A DNA stretch of 30,740 nucleotides from SIG673 sp964570105. Its GTDB lineage: Bacteria > Bacillota > Clostridia > Oscillospirales > CAG-272. Position 1 is the stretch's first letter. The number at the start of each line of letters is the position of its first letter. Location: contig CAZMWM010000009.1 in the NCBI GenBank assembly GCA_964570105.1, positions 1 to 30,740 on the forward strand, in the 5' to 3' direction. Below, piece after piece: positions 1 to 7,300 of the stretch. Both the position numbers and the translations under genes were made by a program. The notes under the pieces were generated by a model, which made no database searches, was not told the origin of the DNA, and saw only the letters and a program-made list of their open reading frames with translations.

Positions 1-17
1 ATCTGATCATCTGTCAT
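1..17 (-). CDS. Start of a leftward gene (partial, runs off the window)
   Basis: On the minus strand an ATG at 17-15 begins MTDDQ and the frame stays open to the window edge. A purine-rich GGGGGAAGAG ribosome binding site lies just upstream (about 30-40). It would be the next gene of the operon headed by the Cro-like regulator. Only five codons are visible, so nothing can be said about the product. Confidence 0.4.
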
Positions 18-59
18 TTTCTTTCTCTTCCCCCTTTCTTTTATCCCATTCTTCGCTGT

Positions 60-248
60 TTAGTTCTCGGATCTCTCGAACTCGGCAAGAGCTTCCTTAG
101 GATAACGACCGTACTTTTTGAAGTACCATTCTCGATAATCCTTTTCGTTCTGTGAGTCCTTGAAAAAATCTGTTATGACTTCGACCATACCCACTAATGG
201 TCTTGCAAGGTTGTTGATTTGCTCCTGAGACAACTCAATCCGCTCCAT
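60..248 (-). CDS. Small hypothetical protein of the leftward operon (62 aa)
   Basis: The frame encodes a 62-aa soluble, mostly helical protein with an aromatic, charged central stretch (DYREWYFKKYGRYP). It has no signal peptide, membrane segment or recognisable catalytic motif. It lies downstream of the Cro-like regulator on the same strand, and the next operon gene starts 43 nt after its stop. The upstream ribosome binding site is weak, so translation may depend on coupling to the preceding frame, which overlaps it by 14 nt. Small early genes of unknown function are normal in phage and ICE early operons. I do not recognise the family. Confidence 0.55.
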   Translation of the reverse strand: MERIELSQEQINNLARPLVGMVEVITDFFKDSQNEKDYREWYFKKYGRYPKEALAEFERSEN

Positions 249-315
249 TTTCTACATCTTTGATAACCTCATCGCAATTTGTCGTTGAGCTTACCTGCTC
301 GAATCCCCCCTTCAT
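235..315 (-). CDS. Possible 26-aa peptide coupled to the Cro-like gene
   Basis: An ATG at 315-313 overlaps the TGA stop of the Cro-like gene in the arrangement ATGA, typical of translational coupling. The frame runs 26 codons (begins MKGGFEQVSS, ends VENGAD) and its stop lies inside the first codons of the 62-aa gene. There is no independent ribosome binding site. It may be a real micropeptide, a coupling device that carries ribosomes to the 62-aa gene, or chance. Confidence 0.3.
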   Translation of the reverse strand: MKGGFEQVSSTTNCDEVIKDVENGAD

Positions 316-551
316 AAGACTTTGTTTGTGGAATTTAATTCTACATAATTGGCAAAAAAAATCGCTTGTATTTCGTCGCCATCAAGAGCGAGTGCGCCGC
401 CAATAGATTGAACTTCGCTTACAAGAAACTCTTTTTTGTTGTGAATTTTGTTGAAAAGAGCCGTAGAAGAAAGACCAACCTCGCTTGCAAGAGATTTGAT
501 AGTGAACTTCTTTTCTCTCATTTTCCCTTGCAATTTCTCGGTATTCGTCAT
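312..551 (-). CDS. Cro-like helix-turn-helix regulator (79 aa)
   Basis: This is a small DNA-binding protein with a single helix-turn-helix over residues about 10-40 (TIKSLASEVGLSSTALFNKI) and a short helical tail. In length and pattern it resembles the small phage Cro/DUF739-like regulators. I chose the ATG at 551 because GAGGGGGG lies 5 nt upstream; a start five codons further upstream lacks this. The gene heads the leftward operon and diverges from the CI-like repressor at 712, the classic geometry of a CI/Cro switch. It probably represses the divergent promoters and helps commit the element to its early programme. The function is inferred from motif and position. Confidence 0.75.
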   Translation of the reverse strand: MTNTEKLQGKMREKKFTIKSLASEVGLSSTALFNKIHNKKEFLVSEVQSIGGALALDGDEIQAIFFANYVELNSTNKVL

Positions 552-579
552 TTTTACCCCCCTCATTTGTTGAATTAGT

Positions 580-612
580 TTCTACAAGTATAATATCACC
601 ATTTTTGTAGAA
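580..612. promoter_or_regulatory. Candidate operator: TTCTACAA inverted repeat over the leftward promoter
   Basis: TTCTACAA (580-587) and its exact reverse complement TTGTAGAA (605-612) are separated by 17 bp. The repeat spans the -10 box and spacer and abuts the -35 box of the leftward promoter, so a dimer bound here would block transcription of the Cro-like operon. The likely ligands are the CI-like repressor (712) or the Cro-like protein itself. Confidence 0.55.
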
Positions 613-618
613 TGTCAA
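590..618 (-). promoter_or_regulatory. Leftward early promoter
   Basis: On the minus strand TTGACA (618-613) and TATTAT (595-590) are separated by exactly 17 nt, with a TG one base before the -10 box (extended -10). It drives the Cro-like gene, whose start is about 40 nt downstream. Confidence 0.75.
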
Positions 619-657
619 GCACTTTTTCAAAAAAAGTTGAATTTCTTTGAAAAAATG

Positions 658-686
658 TTGATTTTTGTTCCTCGATGTGATATTAT
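658..686 (+). promoter_or_regulatory. Promoter of the CI-like repressor
   Basis: TTGATT (658-663) and TATTAT (681-686) are separated by 17 nt, with an extended -10 TG. The -10 region shares GTGATATTATA with the divergent promoter. A GGAGGTGAT ribosome binding site follows at 697-705. Confidence 0.65.
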
Positions 687-711
687 ATAGGTACACGGAG
701 GTGATTGTATT

Positions 712-1356
712 ATGTCTTACTTAACTGAATTCGGAAAGAGAATAAAACACAGAAGGCTCGAACTTGATATGACACAAGAAGAGTTGGCTCGCCAAGTTGG
801 CTATACTTCTCGGTCGAGCATAAACAAGATAGAGTTGGGACTCGTCGACCTTCCACAATCAAAAATTAGCGCTATCGCAAACGCTCTCGGAGTCTCCCCG
901 GCATACCTTCTCGGATGGGAAACAGACGGTTCTTCTGCATCCCTCTCCCATCTTATTCGTCCATTGTCCAAAAAGTCGTTCCCTCTGCTCGGGAACGTTG
1001 CATGTGGCGAGCCAATATTCGCCGACGAGGATCACGAGAGCTTTATTGAGGCGGATAGTGATATTGATGCGGATTTTTGTCTCACAGCACACGGGGATAG
1101 TATGATCAATGCGCGCATCTTCGACGGTGATATACTCTTCGTAAAAAAACAAAACTTCGTCGCCGATGGTGAGATCGCGGTCGTACTAATAGACGATGAA
1201 GCAACAGTCAAGCGCATTTATTTTGACAAAGAAAGCGAGACGTTGACGCTCGCTCCCGAAAATCCGACAATTAGAATGCGCACCCTGCGCGGTGCAGAAC
1301 TTAACTCGGTCCGCATTCTCGGCAAAGTTGTCGCAGGGCAATATGTAATTAAGTGA
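712..1356 (+). CDS. CI/LexA-like self-cleaving repressor (XRE plus S24 peptidase)
   Basis: This 214-aa two-domain repressor has an N-terminal XRE helix-turn-helix over residues about 8-65 (MTQEELARQVGYTSRSSINK). The C-terminal S24/LexA-type self-cleavage domain covers residues about 90-214. The predicted cleavage site is Cys98-Gly99 (NVACGEP), the catalytic Ser is Ser130 (HGDSM) and the general-base Lys is Lys167 (ATVKRIY). As in lambda CI, RecA-stimulated autocleavage after DNA damage would relieve repression of the divergent early operon. The start has an ideal GGAGGTGAT site 7 nt upstream. The bases encoding the cleavage-site region (998-1066) recur exactly at 1852-1920. Confidence 0.9.
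   Translation: MSYLTEFGKRIKHRRLELDMTQEELARQVGYTSRSSINKIELGLVDLPQSKISAIANALGVSPAYLLGWETDGSSASLSHLIRPLSKKSFPLLGNVACGEPIFADEDHESFIEADSDIDADFCLTAHGDSMINARIFDGDILFVKKQNFVADGEIAVVLIDDEATVKRIYFDKESETLTLAPENPTIRMRTLRGAELNSVRILGKVVAGQYVIK
998..1066 (+). repeat. 69-bp perfect direct repeat, copy 1 (inside repressor gene)
   Basis: This copy lies in the repressor coding frame and encodes the segment from the cleavage site into the catalytic domain. It begins TTGCATGTGG and ends AGTGATATTG. All 69 bases match 1852-1920. Confidence 0.95.
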
Positions 1357-1430
1357 TATGGTACGCTTTTATCACTCTTACAACATGAAGAAATATAACC
1401 TGTGATATTGACAAGAAAACACATTCCGTG

Positions 1431-1459
1431 TTGACATTTTGAATAAACAATGATATGAT
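1431..1459 (+). promoter_or_regulatory. Promoter of the second XRE regulator
   Basis: TTGACA (1431-1436) and TATGAT (1454-1459) have a 17-nt spacer. A second TTGACA lies at 1408-1413, just after a GTGATATT motif. The ribosome binding site GGAGGG (1464-1469) follows closely, so the 5' leader is very short. Confidence 0.75.
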
Positions 1460-1478
1460 GCTTGGAGGGTTTGTACTT

Positions 1479-1811
1479 ATGAATATATATGAGAGAATAA
1501 AACAGTTACGTTTGGCACAGGGAATGAGTCAGTACGATCTCGCCAAAAAAGTCGGATATGAAGGACGCTCCGCAATATCCAAGGTTGAAAAAGGGGAACG
1601 CGATATTAGTCAATCTATGATTGAAAAATATGCAACCGCTTTAGGCGTTACGCCAATCTATTTGCTTTACGGAGAAGAAGCAAAAGAAAGACCATCTGCC
1701 AAAATGACAAAGGGGGAAGGAATATTGGAAGCATTTAATTCTCTTTCTCCTGAAAAGCAACGGCAGTTCCGCGACTATCTTCGCTTTCTTTTAACTTCTC
1801 CGGAAAACTAA
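1479..1811 (+). CDS. XRE-family regulator (110 aa)
   Basis: Residues about 3-60 form a helix-turn-helix close in sequence to that of the CI-like repressor (MSQYDLAKKVGYEGRSAISK), followed by a short helical C-terminus (LSPEKQRQFRDYLRFLL). It has no S24 domain, so it cannot self-cleave and resembles a stand-alone DNA-binding domain. I chose the ATG at 1479 because GGAGGG lies upstream and the motif starts there; an in-frame ATG at 1455 would sit inside the promoter. The similar recognition helix suggests it may compete for or share operators with the repressor at 712. Confidence 0.8.
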   Translation: MNIYERIKQLRLAQGMSQYDLAKKVGYEGRSAISKVEKGERDISQSMIEKYATALGVTPIYLLYGEEAKERPSAKMTKGEGILEAFNSLSPEKQRQFRDYLRFLLTSPEN

Positions 1812-1828
1812 AGCTCGATATAATCCTA

Positions 1829-1843
1829 ATGTGATATTATATA
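1829..1843 (+). promoter_or_regulatory. Partial copy of the repressor -10 region
   Basis: The 15 bases ATGTGATATTATATA are identical to 675-689, the -10 region of the repressor promoter. No acceptable -35 box lies 16-18 nt upstream, so it may act only as an extended -10 promoter, as an operator, or be a relic of duplication. It is followed 8 nt later by the second copy of the 69-bp repeat. Confidence 0.45.
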
Positions 1844-1851
1844 TCGGTCGA

Positions 1852-1920
1852 TTGCATGTGGCGAGCCAATATTCGCCGACGAGGATCACGAGAGCTTTAT
1901 TGAGGCGGATAGTGATATTG
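1852..1920 (+). repeat. 69-bp perfect direct repeat, copy 2 (regulator leader)
   Basis: This is an exact copy of repressor bases 998-1066, placed in the leader of the third XRE gene. It is not translated in the repressor frame here. Either a recent duplication or a functional leader is possible. Confidence 0.95.
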
Positions 1921-1977
1921 TCAAGAGGAAAATTCAAATTTTTAGATTTTTATTTTATTTTTCGGGAGGACTCTGAA

Positions 1978-2346
1978 ATGGCGAGTTTCAAAGAGAATTT
2001 TAAGCGTATTTGCAACGAAAAAGGAACAAACCCCACCTCCGTGTGTAAAGAATTAGGAGTTAGTACATCCAAAGTCAACCTGTGGAATAATGGCTCATTA
2101 CCTAAGCAGGAAATGCTCCTTAGACTCGCTCAACACTTAGGATGCTCTGTTATGGATTTCTTTGCTGACGAGGACGATTTATTGAGAGCGGCTAAACCTG
2201 AGAACGATGATGAGTTTGACATTCTTAGGGTGTTCCGTATGCTTGACCGCAGGACAAAACACGAATTTATGGCAATGGTATATGAGTTTGAGAGTAAAAC
2301 GGAATTACAGAGGGATACGACAGGAAATGACTCGCCTGTCGGCTGA
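1978..2346 (+). CDS. XRE-family regulator (122 aa)
   Basis: This protein has a helix-turn-helix over residues about 8-60 (TSVCKELGVSTSKVNLWNNG) of the type found in phage and ICE regulators, then an acidic linker and a helical tail (FRMLDRRTKHEFMAMVYEFE). The frame is open upstream to 1831, but the chosen ATG is preceded by GGGAGGA at a good distance and the upstream part is repeat-derived sequence. It lies between the second regulator and the recombinase on the same strand and may control recombinase expression. It has no enzymatic domain. Confidence 0.78.
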   Translation: MASFKENFKRICNEKGTNPTSVCKELGVSTSKVNLWNNGSLPKQEMLLRLAQHLGCSVMDFFADEDDLLRAAKPENDDEFDILRVFRMLDRRTKHEFMAMVYEFESKTELQRDTTGNDSPVG

Positions 2347-2449
2347 AATAAGAAAACAAAAAGTCATTCTGTTCGAGGTCGTACAGACCTTTAACGAAAT
2401 GACTAAGCGCAAAAAGATATTGGAGGTGAAATTGTGGAAAAAGCGGTAA
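2327..2449 (+). CDS. Possible 40-aa basic peptide upstream of the recombinase
   Basis: A 40-codon frame (starts MTRLSAEIRK, ends KLWKKR) overlaps the end of the XRE gene by 20 nt and the start of the recombinase by 16 nt. It fills the only gap between them. It is basic and helical, and the recombinase ribosome binding site lies inside it, which would allow coupling. Its own ribosome binding site is poor. It could be a regulatory peptide or merely an open frame. Confidence 0.35.
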   Translation: MTRLSAEIRKQKVILFEVVQTFNEMTKRKKILEVKLWKKR

Positions 2450-4170
2450 TCTATGCTCGGTATTCGAGTCATAATCAGCGTGAGGAAAGTATCGAGGGGC
2501 AATTACGCAAATGCCACGCTTTTGCCGAACAGCATAACCTCATTGTTATAGAGGAATATATTGATAGGGCTTTATCGGGCAAGACAGATAACCGAGCCGA
2601 TTTTCAGAGAATGATAAAGGACTCTGAAAAAGGACAATTCTCGGTTATTATTATGTACACACTCGACCGATTTGCCCGAAACCGTTATGACTCCGCTATG
2701 TATAAAGCGAGATTGAAAAAGAACGGTATCAAACTTTATTATACAGAGCAGTCCATCTCGGACGAACCTGAGGGTATCATATTGGAGTCTCTTTTGGAGG
2801 GAATGGCAGAATACTATTCGGAAAACCTCTCACGAGGTGTCCGTAGAGGTATGAAAGAAAATGCCTTAAAGTGTATGATAACAGGTGGCTATATGCCGCT
2901 CGGCTATCGCAAAACCGCCGATAAGAAATATGAAATTGACCCACAAACCGCACCGATTGTTCGGGAAATCTTTGATTTGTACGCAAACGGAAAGAGTCAA
3001 CGACAGGTGGTGGATATTCTTAATGAAAAGGGCTACCGAACCGTAAAGAATATGCCGTTCCGCTTGGGAAGTGTATCGGCTATATTGTCAAATAAGAAGT
3101 ATATAGGCATATATTCCTTTGACGATATTGAAATTAAAGACGGTATTCCTGCGATTGTAGACGAGGAACTGTTCTATAAAGTACAAGATATGCTCAAAAA
3201 GAACAAGCGTAGCACAGGACGAATGAAGGCACCTATGCAATATCTCTTGACAGGTAAATTGTTTTGTGGTCATTGTGGTAGTTCTATGGTGGGCGAAAGT
3301 GGTACAAGTCAGACAGGTACTATCTATAATTACTATAAATGTAGCGACCGCAAGAAAAAGGGTAACTGCCACAAAATCAACGAGCGGAAAGATTGGATAG
3401 AGAAATTGGTCGTTTCCGAGACCGTTCAGAAAATTCTCCAACCCGATGTGATTGATACAATCGCTCAGAGAGTGGCAGAATTAGCCGAGAAAGAGTTTAA
3501 CGACCAAAGCCGATTACTTTCCTTGCGAGAGGACTTAAAGAGCGTACAGACAGCCATACGCAATCTCCTGAGACTTGTAGAGCAAGGTATTGACACAGAG
3601 GATGTCGGGGATAGACTTCTCGACCTCAATTCTCAAAAAGCCGACCTCCAAAAACAAATCTCCAAAGAGGAAAATAAAAAGCCGATGTTGAGTAAAGATA
3701 GGATTGCCTTTTGGCTCACCAACTTTGTCAACAACGGCAATATTGAGGATGTAGAGTATCAACAGCGGATAATAGATACTCTTGTACACAGAGTGTTTGT
3801 ATTTGATACAGATGATGGCGGTAGAAAAATCGTTATCACCTACAATACAAGCAATAATGTGAAATCCACCGTAACATTATCTGATATACAGCCCTATGCA
3901 AAAAGTTCGGATATTAAGAGTTCCGCTCGACCAAATTGGCTTTGGAAAGCAATTTCCGAAGCCTTTTTGGTTTGCTATAAAGAGGGAAAAGTGAAGAGGG
4001 AAAGTGAGAAAAGGGAGAGGGAAAGGAAAAAGAAAAAGGAAAGTGAAGTGAAGAGAGGAGAGAGGAGAGGAGAGGGAAAAGGAAGTGGGCTTGTCAAGGA
4101 GAGGTGGTTGGGGTGGGGATATTCCACCTATGGGGGTGGGATATCCGAAAGGGGAGTCAATAAATCGTGA
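2434..4170 (+). CDS. Large serine recombinase (site-specific integrase)
   Basis: This 578-aa recombinase catalyses site-specific integration and excision through a 5'-phosphoserine intermediate. An N-terminal resolvase catalytic domain (about 1-150) has the catalytic Ser11 in YARYSS and the DRFARNR motif. It is followed by the recombinase DNA-binding domain (about 160-260), a zinc-ribbon domain with Cys pairs (CGHCG near 277; CSDRKKKGNC near 302-311) and a coiled coil (about 345-415). The start is GTG with GGAGGTG upstream. The last about 55 residues are an unusual Lys/Arg/Glu-rich tail encoded by a nearly pure purine tract. Its position at the end of the regulators suggests the element border is close to its stop codon. 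Confidence 0.92.
   Translation: MEKAVIYARYSSHNQREESIEGQLRKCHAFAEQHNLIVIEEYIDRALSGKTDNRADFQRMIKDSEKGQFSVIIMYTLDRFARNRYDSAMYKARLKKNGIKLYYTEQSISDEPEGIILESLLEGMAEYYSENLSRGVRRGMKENALKCMITGGYMPLGYRKTADKKYEIDPQTAPIVREIFDLYANGKSQRQVVDILNEKGYRTVKNMPFRLGSVSAILSNKKYIGIYSFDDIEIKDGIPAIVDEELFYKVQDMLKKNKRSTGRMKAPMQYLLTGKLFCGHCGSSMVGESGTSQTGTIYNYYKCSDRKKKGNCHKINERKDWIEKLVVSETVQKILQPDVIDTIAQRVAELAEKEFNDQSRLLSLREDLKSVQTAIRNLLRLVEQGIDTEDVGDRLLDLNSQKADLQKQISKEENKKPMLSKDRIAFWLTNFVNNGNIEDVEYQQRIIDTLVHRVFVFDTDDGGRKIVITYNTSNNVKSTVTLSDIQPYAKSSDIKSSARPNWLWKAISEAFLVCYKEGKVKRESEKRERERKKKKESEVKRGERRGEGKGSGLVKERWLGWGYSTYGGGISERGVNKS
3979..4088 (+). repeat. Polypurine (GA-rich) tract
   Basis: About 110 nt of almost uninterrupted purines with only scattered T lie inside the 3' end of the recombinase gene. 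They encode the low-complexity tail (KRERERKKKKESEVKRGE). Such tracts can form triplex or other non-B structures and often vary in length. Confidence 0.8.
4117..4146. repeat. Imperfect inverted repeat at the recombinase 3' end
   Basis: GGATATTCCACC (4117-4128) and GGTGGGATATCC (4135-4146) form a 12-bp inverted repeat with one mismatch and a 6-nt centre. A short near-palindrome beside a serine recombinase gene is what an attachment site or recombinase binding site can look like. Without a second copy this is only a candidate. Confidence 0.4.
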
Positions 4171-4220
4171 ATAAAATGTTTAGAAAAATGCGATATTATG
4201 TTAAACCATGACTCTGGCTA

Positions 4221-4249
4221 TTGACAAATGATTAATTCGGGTGTATAAT
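4221..4249 (+). promoter_or_regulatory. Promoter of the first BspA-like gene
   Basis: TTGACA (4221-4226) and TATAAT (4244-4249) are both consensus with a 17-nt spacer. The same TATTGACAAAT opening is found in the promoter of the second BspA-like gene at 30004. A leader of about 90 nt follows. Confidence 0.85.
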
Positions 4250-4342
4250 TTGACCAAGCGACTGACTTGGGGTTTGTTACCATATTTCAGCTGTAACGAT
4301 GCCGAGAGATGGTCGCTAATAACAATAAAGGATGGAAATACA

Positions 4343-7300
4343 ATGATAGCAAGGGCTTTTTCGTCTCGCCGTGGGGCGATGGGCGCGGTAATTTGCATGA
4401 TGTTATGTCTCGCAATGCTTTTCGGGCTTGCGACCGTGATGCAGACCGACGCCTATGCCGCAGATACCGCACCGGATGATATTACGGTATTTGAGGCAAA
4501 TCAATATACGAATGTTGCTTCCTTTTACAATTCGGCAACACTTAATAAGATCTATTCCGGTGCGCTTGATGCACGTGACGGTATCGCGCTCGTGGGCATT
4601 TCGAGGGATACCGGTGATATCGAGATGCTCAGCTCCTCCGGGTTATCGTATACATACGCTATCTCGGATGGCTATGATTATTATCTTCAGCTCAAAAACT
4701 TCGAGTCGTTTATGACGTCGGTCGCTTTTGGTTTTAATGCCAATACGATGAATGCGCTCGGCATCCGTCAGACAGAGGATGTAAACGGTCAAAGATCTTG
4801 GGATCTCAGTATGTACCGTGGGATAGAGATAGAATTTTATGTTCCCTCGGATGTATACGGAGATGATGCGACGTACGGATTTCTTGTGCGTATCGACTGC
4901 GGCAGTACGGCTGACGGTTGGGCGTATTATATGAGATCGCTCGAGACCAAAGGCTCGTATTTTACCGAAAATGACGGTTTCTATACTTACAGCGATGAGA
5001 TCGCGAATATGAAGCTCGCACGTTGCCCCGATATGGCGGCTGTGAACTCTGTCATCATCAACTTTTCCGAGTGGAAGAGTATGGTCGGTGTCAATAAAAC
5101 GGGGAATGCCGCCGACGGATACGCCGTTTATGTAAAGTCCGTCAAGTTCGTGGACGCGGTGCCCTCTGAGACCGAGGGCTGGTGCGGAGAGAATGTCAGC
5201 TGGGCGCTGGACGGTAGCGGCACGCTGAGCATATCCGGAAGCGGCGCGATGTCGTACTATTCGGAATATCAAAGATATCCGTGGTATCCTTATCGCTCGA
5301 GCATCAAAAATGTCGTTATCGGTGAGGGTGTGACGAGCATCGGCGATCATGCGTTTTCCGACTTTGGCAATATGAAGAGCGTGGTGATACCGGGGAGTGT
5401 GGAGAGCATAGGTGCATCCGCGTTTTCGGGTTGCGATAGTCTTGTCAGCATAACTGTGCCAGACAGCGTGAAGAGCATAGGCGTCCACGCATTTTCGGAC
5501 TGCGACGCTCTTTCGCGCGTGTATATAAGCGACGTTGCGGCGTGGTGTTCTATAGACTTCGGAAACGAGTATTCAAATCCGCTGTTCTACGCGAGAAATC
5601 TTTATATTAACGGAAGATCGGTGACCGATGTCGTGATCCCCGGGGGGGTTACGGGCATCGGTGCTTATGCGTTCTACAATTGCCGAAGCGTTAAGAACGT
5701 TACGATACCGAAAAGCGTAACGAGCATAGGGCGCGATGCGTTCCGGTGCTGTAATAAGCTCGCCGGTGCATTCATAAGCGACGTTGCGGCGTGGTGCGCC
5801 ATAGACTTCGAAAACGAATATTCAAATCCGTCATACTATGCAAATCTTTATCTCAACAGGGAACAGATGAACAAGCTTACGGTTCCCGCGGGTGTGACGA
5901 GCATAAGTGCTTATGCGTTCTACAAGTGTAATCTTTTCGGAAGCGTGACGATACCCGCGAGTGTAACGAGCATAGGTGAGGATGCTTTCTACGGTTGCAG
6001 TAGCCTTATAAACGTGACTGTGGACAGTGAGAGCATCGTCTGCGGGATCACCTCGTCAAGTGCCTTCGGATATCTTGTGAACAATGCAAGCACGGTGATC
6101 ATCAGAGCCGACATAGATGATATCGGAAGCTATATAACCGATAATTTCACGAATATCGGCAATGTGGTGCTTGATGGCGTGGAGCACGACATCTATTCAA
6201 AGCATTCGCAGGGCGATGACGGCAAGGGTTGGACTATTTGGGGCGGCAAGTGCGGCAACACTCTTAACTGGAGCCTTGACAGCACCGGAACGTTGAAGAT
6301 CACCGGCGGTGGGGAGATGTCGTACTGTTCGTTATATCAAAACTATCCGTGGTACCCGTACCGCGAAAGCATCAAGCGGATAGTTATCGGCGACGGTGTG
6401 ACGGGAATAGGCAATTTTGCTTTTTCCGATTGCATCAATCTTACGAGCGTGAGCATAGGTAACGCTGTTAAGACGTTAAGAGCGAATATGTTCTACAATT
6501 CACGCAGAAATCTTGAAAGCATAACGGTATCGAAAAACAATAACAACTATCATTCCGACGGGAATTGCGTGATAAACACGGAGAGCAAGACGTTGATACT
6601 TGGATGTAAGAACAGCGTCATCCCGAGTGACGGAAGCGTGACGTGTATAGGCGATCATGCTTTCTACAAGTGTAGTTACGGCTTTGCGAGCATTATCATA
6701 CCCGAGAGCGTTACGAGCATTGGGGAGAATACGTTCGAGGATTGCAGTAGTCTTAAGCTCGTGATAATAAACAGCGCAAAGATCGCTTCGGGGATCACAT
6801 CTTCGACCTCTTGCGGATATCTTGCGAATTACGCTACGACGGTGGTTGTGAGAGCGGATATAACGAGTGTCGGTGGCTATATCACGTCCAAATTCACAAG
6901 TGTTAACACGGTCATTATAGACGGTGTGCAGTACAAAGCCTATTCCAAGCACGCGCACGGTGCTAACAGTGAAGGCTGGAGCATTACGGAAAACGGCGAG
7001 AAGATCTGCCCGGATTGCGGACTTGAGTTTTCGAGGATCATCGCGAGCGGCACGTGCGGCGAGAATTTGACGTGGGTGCTTGACTGTGATTGGGTGCTGA
7101 CTATTTCCGGAAGTGGGAAGATGACGGATTGGTACATATCTTCAAATGTCCCGTGGTATTCATATCGTGATAGCATTAAAAGCGTTGTTATAGAAGATGG
7201 TGTGGAGAGTATAGGGGTTTCTGCGTTCGAGGCTTGCAATAGTCTTACGAGTGTAACTATGTCCGATAGTGTAACGAGTATATGTAACTACGCGTTTTCT

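Larger units (their letters stand above)
1..4170. mobile_element. Right end of an integrative element or prophage (regulators plus serine recombinase)
   Basis: This stretch has the layout of a lysogeny/integration module. A Cro-like gene heads a leftward operon and a CI-like self-cleaving repressor diverges from it. Two more XRE-type regulators and a large serine recombinase follow rightward. Large serine recombinases usually sit next to one end of the element they mobilise, so the right border is probably near the recombinase stop codon, and the body should continue left of base 1. The exact border is not seen. No second att copy is available in this window to prove it. The element could be a prophage or an ICE; nothing here separates the two. 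Confidence 0.6.

Noticed and set aside
366..578. 70-codon plus-strand frame
   Set aside because: It is antisense to the Cro-like gene, without a ribosome binding site, and is Arg/Phe-rich shadow sequence.
1831..1977. N-terminal extension of the third XRE regulator
   Set aside because: The frame is open, but this part is made of the 69-bp repeat read out of its original frame and the good ribosome binding site is at 1978.
4643..5488. 281-codon open frame on the minus strand
   Set aside because: It lies antisense to the BspA-like gene and arises from its repetitive codons; other minus-strand frames in this gene (6500-6958, 8861-9781, 10424-10900) have the same origin.
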